Shown here: one piece after another, positions 58,674 through 64,000 of the stretch
Layout of the letters: each line of letters begins with the position of its first letter
How positions within the stretch are numbered: the stretch's first letter is position 1
From: Rhizobium sp. NFR07
Lineage (GTDB): Bacteria; Pseudomonadota; Alphaproteobacteria; Rhizobiales; Rhizobiaceae
Assembly: GCF_900111905.1 (NCBI RefSeq)
Contig: NZ_FOKM01000011.1
Coordinates: 1 to 64,000 of the forward strand
Direction of reading: 5' to 3'
Length of the DNA stretch: 64,000 nt
Position numbers and translations under genes: made by a program
Notes under the pieces: generated by a model
The model's database searches: none
Told to the model about the DNA's origin: nothing
The model's input: only the letters and a program-made list of their open reading frames with translations

Positions 58674-60929
58674 ATGGGACAGATCGTGAATCCGCCCGGC
58701 GACGACGGCGGCGACAATATTCAACCGGTAGACCTGAAGGCAGCGCTTGAAGAGCGTTATCTTGCCTATGCTCTATCCACCATCATGCACCGCGCCCTTC
58801 CGGACGTGCGCGACGGCCTGAAGCCGGTCCATCGCCGCATCGTCTATGCGATGAGCGAGATGGGGCTTCGCCCGAACACCGCCTTCCGCAAATGCGCGAA
58901 GATCGTCGGCGAAGTGATGGGTAACTATCACCCGCACGGCGACCAGGCGATTTACGATGCGCTTGCGCGTCTGGCGCAGGATTTCTCGCTGCGCTATCCG
59001 CTGGTCAACGGCCAGGGCAATTTCGGTAACATCGACGGCGATAGCCCCGCTGCGATGCGTTACACCGAAAGCAAGATGACGGCAGTGGCCGAACTCTTGC
59101 TCGAAGGCATCGGCGAGGACGCGGTCGATTTTCGCGACACCTACGACGAGTCGAACTCCGAGCCGGTCGTTCTGCCCGGCGCCTTCCCGAACCTGCTCGC
59201 CAATGGCGCTTCAGGCATCGCGGTCGGCATGGCGACATCGATCCCGCCGCACAACGCCCATGAGCTCTGTGACGCGGCGCTGCATCTCATCCGGCATCCG
59301 GATGCGACGGTCGAAAAGCTGGTCGAATTCGTGCCTGGTCCGGATCTGCCGACCGGCGGCATCATCATCGACAGCCGCGAAAGCATCATCGAAAGCTACA
59401 GGACAGGCCGTGGCGGTTTCCGTGTTCGCGCCAAATGGGAGATCGAGGATCTCGGTCGCGGCGGCTACCAGATCGTCGTCACCGAAATTCCCTATCAGGT
59501 TCAGAAGTCGCGCCTGATCGAGAAAATTGCGGAACTACTGATCGCCCGCAAGCTGCCGCTGCTCGATGACATAAGAGACGAATCTGCCGAGGATGTTCGC
59601 GTCGTCATCGTGCCGAAGAGCCGCACGGTCGACGCGACGCTCCTGATGGAATCGATGTTCAAGCTCACCGAGCTTGAAAGCCGCATCCCGCTCAACATGA
59701 ACGTTCTGTCCATGGGCCGCGTGCCCAAGGTGATGGCGCTCAACGAGGTGCTGGTCGAATGGCTGGCGCATCGCAAGGAAGTTCTTGTCCGCCGCTCACG
59801 CCATCGCCTTGCCGCGATCGACCGTCGCTTGGAAATCCTTGGCGGCCTGTTGATCGCCTATCTCAATATCGACGAGGTAATCCGCATCATCCGCGAGGAG
59901 GATGAGCCGAAGCAGGTTATGGTGGAGCGTTGGTCTCTCACCGATCTCCAGGTGGAATCGATCCTCAACATGCGGCTGCGCAATTTGCGCAAGCTCGAAG
60001 AGTTCGAGATCCGCACCGAACACGACAACCTCACCAAGGAAAAGGCCGGTATCGAAGCGCTGCTAGCGTCCGACGACAAGCAGTGGCGGATGATCGAGGT
60101 CGAGATCCAGGACGTCAAGAAGACCTATGCCAAGGCGACCGAACTCGGCCGCCGCCGCACCCAGTTTGCCGAAGCGCCGGAAGCCGATCTCGAAGCCATC
60201 CAGCAGGCGATGATCGAGAAGGAACCGATCACCGTCGTGATCTCGCAAAAGGGCTGGATCCGCGCGTTGAAGGGCCATGTCGCCGACACGTCGGGCCTCA
60301 CCTTCAAGGAAGGCGACGGGCCGAAACTCGCGTTCCCGGCGCAGACGACCGACAAGCTGCTGCTCGTCACGACGGGTGGCAAGGCTTACACGCTCGGCGC
60401 CGACAAGCTGCCTGGCGGCCGCGGCCACGGAGAGCCGATCCGCATCATGGTGGACATGGAGAATGACCAGGACATCCTGACGGCCTTCGTCCATGATGCG
60501 AGCCGCAAGATGATCGTCGCATCGACCGCCGGCTACGGCTTCATCGTCGCCGAGAGCGAGATGGTCGCCAACACCCGCAAGGGCAAGCAGGTGATGAACG
60601 TGTCGATGCCGGACGAGGCCAAGCTCGTCGTGCCGGTGTCCGGCGACCATATGGCCATCGTCGGCGAAAACCGAAAGATGCTGGTATTCCCGCTGGAACA
60701 GCTGCCGGAAATGAGCCGCGGCAAGGGTGTTCGCCTGCAGCGTTACAAGGATGGCGGCATTTCCGACATCAAGTGCTTCTTGATGGAAGCAGGTCTTTCC
60801 TGGGAGGACAGCGCCGGCCGCGCCTTTAACCGCTCAAAGGACGAACTGCTCGAATGGATGGGCGACCGTGCAGCCGCCGGCCGCACGGTTCCGAAGGGCT
60901 TCCCGAGAAGCGGCAAGTTCGCCGGCTGA
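58674..60929 (+). CDS. parC: DNA topoisomerase IV subunit A
   Basis: 751 residues. ALEERYLAYALSTIMHRALPD and DGLKPVHRRIVYAM open the breakage-reunion domain. The catalytic tyrosine is Tyr130 (AAMRYTESKM). At the quinolone-interacting loop the sequence is HPHGDQAIYDAL, with Gln91 and Asp95 where E. coli has Ser80 and Glu84. The C-terminal part holds beta-pinwheel repeats (WIRALKGHVADTSGL, GKAYTLGADKLPGGRGHGEPI). It decatenates daughter chromosomes with ParE, which is not in this window. A palindrome spans its stop codon. Confidence 0.95.
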   Translation: MGQIVNPPGDDGGDNIQPVDLKAALEERYLAYALSTIMHRALPDVRDGLKPVHRRIVYAMSEMGLRPNTAFRKCAKIVGEVMGNYHPHGDQAIYDALARLAQDFSLRYPLVNGQGNFGNIDGDSPAAMRYTESKMTAVAELLLEGIGEDAVDFRDTYDESNSEPVVLPGAFPNLLANGASGIAVGMATSIPPHNAHELCDAALHLIRHPDATVEKLVEFVPGPDLPTGGIIIDSRESIIESYRTGRGGFRVRAKWEIEDLGRGGYQIVVTEIPYQVQKSRLIEKIAELLIARKLPLLDDIRDESAEDVRVVIVPKSRTVDATLLMESMFKLTELESRIPLNMNVLSMGRVPKVMALNEVLVEWLAHRKEVLVRRSRHRLAAIDRRLEILGGLLIAYLNIDEVIRIIREEDEPKQVMVERWSLTDLQVESILNMRLRNLRKLEEFEIRTEHDNLTKEKAGIEALLASDDKQWRMIEVEIQDVKKTYAKATELGRRRTQFAEAPEADLEAIQQAMIEKEPITVVISQKGWIRALKGHVADTSGLTFKEGDGPKLAFPAQTTDKLLLVTTGGKAYTLGADKLPGGRGHGEPIRIMVDMENDQDILTAFVHDASRKMIVASTAGYGFIVAESEMVANTRKGKQVMNVSMPDEAKLVVPVSGDHMAIVGENRKMLVFPLEQLPEMSRGKGVRLQRYKDGGISDIKCFLMEAGLSWEDSAGRAFNRSKDELLEWMGDRAAAGRTVPKGFPRSGKFAG

Positions 60930-60945
60930 CCTCGGGCCGAGGTCA
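60927..60945. terminator. Palindrome at the convergent end of parC and the AbrB-type gene
   Basis: TGACCTCG - GGC - CGAGGTCA is a perfect 8-base inverted repeat that includes the parC stop codon and reaches the stop of the convergent gene. It may act as a shared transcript end, though no T run follows. Confidence 0.4.
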
Positions 60946-61179
60946 GGTCCTGGCAAGCTGCTTGAGTGCGGCGTAATAATTCCTCATCGCCGTCCCGGCG
61001 ATGAGGTGTTCACGATCCCGGTCACCGTTGCCGCGTGGTTCGACGACCTCGATATGCTCTGAATCCGAGCGTATCTCGACCAGATCGCCTTCCTTCCATC
61101 CGACTTTATCGAGATGCTTTTCCGGCAGGATGATGCCGTAGCCATCCCCGATCTTCTGGATGCTGACCTTCTCAATCAT
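60943..61179 (-). CDS. AbrB/SpoVT (MazE-like) domain protein, solitary
   Basis: 78 residues starting MIEKVSIQKIGDGYGIILPE, with the swapped-hairpin AbrB pattern through HLDKVGWKEGDLVEIRSD. The C-terminal tail is short and acidic-basic. Such proteins are either transcription regulators or antitoxins of MazF/VapC toxins. No toxin gene lies next to it: the upstream neighbour is a DMT transporter and the downstream one is parC, convergent. The ATG at 61179 has GGAGG before it. Confidence 0.82.
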   Translation of the reverse strand: MIEKVSIQKIGDGYGIILPEKHLDKVGWKEGDLVEIRSDSEHIEVVEPRGNGDRDREHLIAGTAMRNYYAALKQLART

Positions 61180-61236
61180 CGCCGTCCTCCAACGATGCAG
61201 GCGAGCTATCACATTCAAGGGGTGAGATATATGGCG

Positions 61237-62121
61237 TCAGCCGGACTGTACGGTCATCGATTCATTACTGCCCCGTGATCGCATCTGCCACAGGGCATGG
61301 CCGACAAGGGCGAGGATCAGAACCACGCCGCCGAGAAGGACACGGATATGGATCTCTTCGCCGAAGATCATCCACATCCAGACCGGTGCCAGCACAGTTT
61401 CCAGCAGATAGAACATTCCGACCTCGGGACCGGACAGATATTTCGGCCCGGTCGCAAGACACCAGAATGCGAGCGGCAGAACGAGGAGACCGTCGAGGAG
61501 CACCCAGAACGGGGCAGGGACGGTCGACAGCCCGCCGGCGTCCATCATAGCAAAACCAACGAAACCAGGAATGATGGTCGCGGCAAGTGGCACGAGGCCG
61601 AGGTTGGTGCCGCTCTTGCGGCCGATGGTGATTGCACCGGCCAGCAGAACGGCGGTCGCGATGGCGGAGAGGTTGCCCAGCAGCTCACCGGCGGCCAGTC
61701 CGCCGGATACGATCAGGCCAACGCCGAGTATCATCAGCGCCATGGTGATCGCCGTCGACCGTGAAAGGTGTTCCCTCAAGAAAAACCAGCCGAACAGGGC
61801 AGCAAACATTGGTGTGAAGGCAACGATGAAGACGACATTGGCCGTTGCCGTGTTGAACACGCCGCCGAGAAAGGTGATCGTCGAGAGACCGTAGCAGATC
61901 CCTGCGGCAAGCCCTGCCTTACCCGGCCGCAGCGCAGGGTTACGAGGATGAATGCACAGTATGACCAGCCAGACGAGGAAGCCGAGGATGAAGGTTGAGA
62001 GGCTGCGTAACGCGAGCGTCTGCCACAGTTCACCGCCTCCGAGGCGGACAAGCGGCACGTCGAAAGACAACGCCAGTCCCCCGACAAGCGCGAGCAGAAG
62101 TCCCGTCCTGTGATCACTCAT
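61237..62121 (-). CDS. DMT family transporter (EamA domains)
   Basis: 294 residues with about ten membrane segments in two EamA repeats (first ending near LIVSGGLAAGELLG, the second near VLILALVGHALWQ). The N-terminus, TGLLLALVGGLALSFDVPLVRLGG, and the second-repeat GLLVLPLAFWCLATGPKYLSGPEVGMFYLLETVLAPVWMW are typical. Substrate unknown. It overlaps the bpt gene by 8 bases, so the two are cotranscribed. Confidence 0.9.
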   Translation of the reverse strand: MSDHRTGLLLALVGGLALSFDVPLVRLGGGELWQTLALRSLSTFILGFLVWLVILCIHPRNPALRPGKAGLAAGICYGLSTITFLGGVFNTATANVVFIVAFTPMFAALFGWFFLREHLSRSTAITMALMILGVGLIVSGGLAAGELLGNLSAIATAVLLAGAITIGRKSGTNLGLVPLAATIIPGFVGFAMMDAGGLSTVPAPFWVLLDGLLVLPLAFWCLATGPKYLSGPEVGMFYLLETVLAPVWMWMIFGEEIHIRVLLGGVVLILALVGHALWQMRSRGSNESMTVQSG

Positions 62122-62896
62122 CGAGCAGGGCTGCGATGGGATTGGGGTGAGGAACCGAACGTTCCCAGCCGCGCGCGGTCAGTTGCTCCTGCGGCTGATA
62201 GCGGGTCTTGTAGTCCATCTTGGGAGAGCCCTTGACCCAATAGCCGAGATAGACATGCGGAAGACCGAGCGATCTCGTCCGATTGATGTGGTCGAGGATC
62301 ATGAAGGTGCCGAGCGAGCGCTTTTCCAGCTTCGGGTTGAAGAACGAATAGACCATCGAGAGCCCGTCGCTCATCATATCTGTGAGGGCCACCGCGATCA
62401 GTTCGCCTTTGGGCTGATCGCTGATGCCGGAACCCGGCGCTCGGATACGGTATTCGATAAGGCGGGTGTTCACATGGGTGTCTTCCACCATGATCGCGTA
62501 GTCGAGCGCCGACATGTCCGACATGCCGCCATGCTGGTGGCGGTCGTCCAGATAACGTCGGAAAAGGCCGAACTGCTCCGTCGAGGGCTGGGCCGGATGG
62601 ACGATGGAGACGATGTCGCTGTTGGCAGTCAGAACGCGCTTCATCGACTTGGTCGGCTCGAATTCATTGGCAAGAATCCGCACGGAAACACAGGCGCGGC
62701 AGGCCTCACAGGCTGGGCGATAGGCAATGTTCTGGGAGCGCCTGAAACCGCCCTGGGTCAAGAGGTCGTTCATCTCGGCGGCGCGCGGCCCGACGAGATG
62801 TGTGAACACCTTGCGTTCCATTTCGCCCGGAAGATAGGGACAAACTGCCGGAGCCGTCAGATAGAACTGCGGTGAAGGCGTCGTCTGGGTATTCAT
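62114..62896 (-). CDS. bpt: Aspartate/glutamate leucyltransferase (arginyl-tRNA--protein transferase homologue)
   Basis: 260 residues. PCPYLP-like AVCPYLPGEMERKVFTHLVG opens the ATE/Bpt N-terminal domain, with the cysteine cluster PACEACRACVSVRI (Cys63, 66, 69). The C-terminal domain holds LSMVYSFFNPKLEKRSLGTFMILDHI and HVYLGYWVKGSPKMDYKTRY. It transfers leucine to proteins with N-terminal Asp or Glu, marking them for ClpAP through the N-end rule. The RDD gene lies upstream on the same strand, 147 bases away. Confidence 0.93.
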   Translation of the reverse strand: MNTQTTPSPQFYLTAPAVCPYLPGEMERKVFTHLVGPRAAEMNDLLTQGGFRRSQNIAYRPACEACRACVSVRILANEFEPTKSMKRVLTANSDIVSIVHPAQPSTEQFGLFRRYLDDRHQHGGMSDMSALDYAIMVEDTHVNTRLIEYRIRAPGSGISDQPKGELIAVALTDMMSDGLSMVYSFFNPKLEKRSLGTFMILDHINRTRSLGLPHVYLGYWVKGSPKMDYKTRYQPQEQLTARGWERSVPHPNPIAALLDE

Positions 62897-63043
62897 CGAG
62901 TAGCGGCCGATCCCGTCATCGTTGTGATATTCGCACTACCATGGAGCATCCATGGAAAACGTCAACCATATGCGTAAGCACCTCGTCATGGGAGGCGCTT
63001 CGCGGCAAACAAAGCTGTGTGTTGCGACAAATCGAGGCCGCAG

Positions 63044-63502
63044 TCAGCCTGTGCGGGCAATGACGGTCCCGAGCAGCATGTCATGCACGAGGCGGGACCT
63101 TTCGGTGAACAGCCCAACTAGCAGGATGAGCGGCGTCAGGAAGGAATTGATCACCCAGAACAGGACGGTGTGAACAACGGCTGTCATGAAGTCCATTCGA
63201 TGGCCATCCGTGCGCATCAGCGTGATGCCCATGGCGCGCATGCCGGGCGAAGCCTGCGAGGGGCCACCCAGCGTCATGCCGAAATAGAGAAGGGCAACTA
63301 TGACGAACAGCGCCGGATAGAGCATGAAGCCCAAGCCGAGCGTCAGAATGCCGAGAAAGAATACGATCACCGCTGCCGGAATGCACAAGAGCAGGACGAT
63401 CAGATAATCGAGGATGAAAGCGAAGACGCGACGGGAGAGAACGCCGCTATAGGCGCGCCAGTCCTCCGGTGCGGCATAGGTCGGGTTCGGATCGATGCTC
63501 AT
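63044..63502 (-). CDS. RDD family membrane protein
   Basis: 152 residues with three hydrophobic segments. The RDD motif is SRRVFAFILDYLIVLLL, where Arg and the Asp of the first segment give the family name. GGPSQASPGMRAMGITLMRTDG is the usual conserved loop. Function of the family is not settled; some members act in ion exchange. It is followed on the same strand by bpt. In related genomes hemB often lies beyond it; it is not visible here. Confidence 0.9.
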   Translation of the reverse strand: MSIDPNPTYAAPEDWRAYSGVLSRRVFAFILDYLIVLLLCIPAAVIVFFLGILTLGLGFMLYPALFVIVALLYFGMTLGGPSQASPGMRAMGITLMRTDGHRMDFMTAVVHTVLFWVINSFLTPLILLVGLFTERSRLVHDMLLGTVIARTG

Positions 63503-64000
63503 TGGTATGCGTCTCCTCGCGGAATAGAAACTCCCTCATAACATGGTGTGATATCCGGCGCTATTCAACCTGGGGCGGGGGCATCACAGCGGACAGCCCG
63601 ACCAGGATTGAATCCTGACTCAAGCAGGACCTGTAGGCTCCAGGCGGACGAAACCCGAATTTCGGAGGTAGTCACCACCCACGAAGTGAAACCAGGGCGC
63701 CGGCCAGTTGTTGTGCCGTGCCACTCGCCGTCCTGGCGATAGGCCATGACTTTGCGCACGGATCCATCTTCCCCTTTCCAAGGGGCAATTCGATGGCGCC
63801 ATGCGTCATGGTCGGCGACTGCGCATTTCAGATCTTCCTCAGGCAGATCCTGTCAGGGATAGAGACGAAGCCAAGCGAGAGGTCGTCATTTAGGCGGAGC
63901 GCAGCTTCAAAGACAGTTTATCGCCGGAAGAACGCGCGGATGACCGGGCGTTCTTGCAGCAATTTTGGTCTGAGGTGTTTCAACCCTTCGCGAGCTTCTG
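63503..64000. other. Region upstream of the RDD gene with no recognised gene
   Basis: I find no family here. Two overlapping short minus-strand frames (about 63565-63802) include residues such as EWHGTTTGRRPGF and WPAPWFHFVGGDYLRNSGF, which look protein-like but are in different frames, suggesting a decayed gene. From about 63889 a plus-strand frame runs off the edge (SFKDSLSPEERADDRAFLQQ) after an in-frame stop and with no start codon. A palindrome CAGGATT-G-AATCCTG lies at 63603-63617. The stretch may be the edge of an accessory insert. Confidence 0.35.

Noticed and set aside
63603..63617. CAGGATT-G-AATCCTG considered as a tRNA T-arm or attachment site
   Set aside because: No cloverleaf can be built around it and no GTTCGAATC-type T loop is present; it is only a short palindrome.

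Overview
This window looks like chromosomal DNA of an alphaproteobacterium, most likely a member of the Rhizobiaceae (Rhizobium, Neorhizobium or Agrobacterium group). The evidence is the high GC content, the gene families, and the order rsmA-pdxA-surA-lptD-lptG-lptF / pepA-holC, which I recall as conserved in that family. I could run no database search, so all family names rest on motif and residue recognition. I see no rRNA, tRNA or CRISPR array.

Layout. 1-320: the 5' part of an IS630-type transposase, inserted just after rsmA. 321-10123: the rsmA-pdxA-surA-lptDGF cluster on the minus strand, diverging from pepA-holC. 10143-17333: a prolyl oligopeptidase, an ABC-F protein, a degenerate GGDEF protein, a DinB-fold protein, a GST and ndk. 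17519-19793: a small accessory module in which a CGNR regulator and a lipoprotein diverge from a solitary LivH-type permease across a perfect 12-bp inverted repeat. 19800-23403: moaE, moaD, pgsA, uvrC. 24022-29143: an outer-membrane beta-barrel, an orphan Bug-type binding protein, a GST, an RNase T2, a flippase-like membrane protein and rlmJ. 29227-33274: a molybdopterin oxidoreductase, a Nudix hydrolase and an orphan phnM. 33286-34198: a RES/Xre toxin-antitoxin pair with an operator-like repeat. 34242-36004: purM-purN. 36228-41951: a PerM-type protein, hda, ppk, ppx. 42015-47085: a SUKH-like protein, an SRPBCC protein, a phytase-like secreted protein, an AraC/DUF2000 pair and a DUF2891 protein. 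47088-52651: rnd, an MFS transporter, a TsiV-like (DUF3396) protein and aspS. 52847-57213: a chemoreceptor, a DUF1236 protein and a SulP transporter. 57279-63502: a secreted protein, parC, an AbrB-type protein, a DMT transporter, bpt and an RDD protein. The last 500 bases hold no gene I can recognise.

How the genes fit together. Most of the window is housekeeping: LPS export, rRNA modification, purine, PLP and molybdopterin synthesis, DNA repair, replication control, polyphosphate turnover and translation. The least ordinary signal is a set of four PHO-box-like sites (two 7-bp repeats 4 bp apart, near CTGTCAY-N4-CTGTCAY). They lie upstream of phnM, of ppk-ppx, of the phytase-like protein and of a chemoreceptor. 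This suggests, but does not prove, that phosphate-starvation control links these scattered genes. The phytase-like gene also has a leader hairpin that would bury its ribosome binding site. Other points of interest are the CGNR/lipoprotein/LivH module, the RES-Xre pair, two orphan immunity-like proteins, and active-site departures in the GGDEF and RNase T2 proteins.
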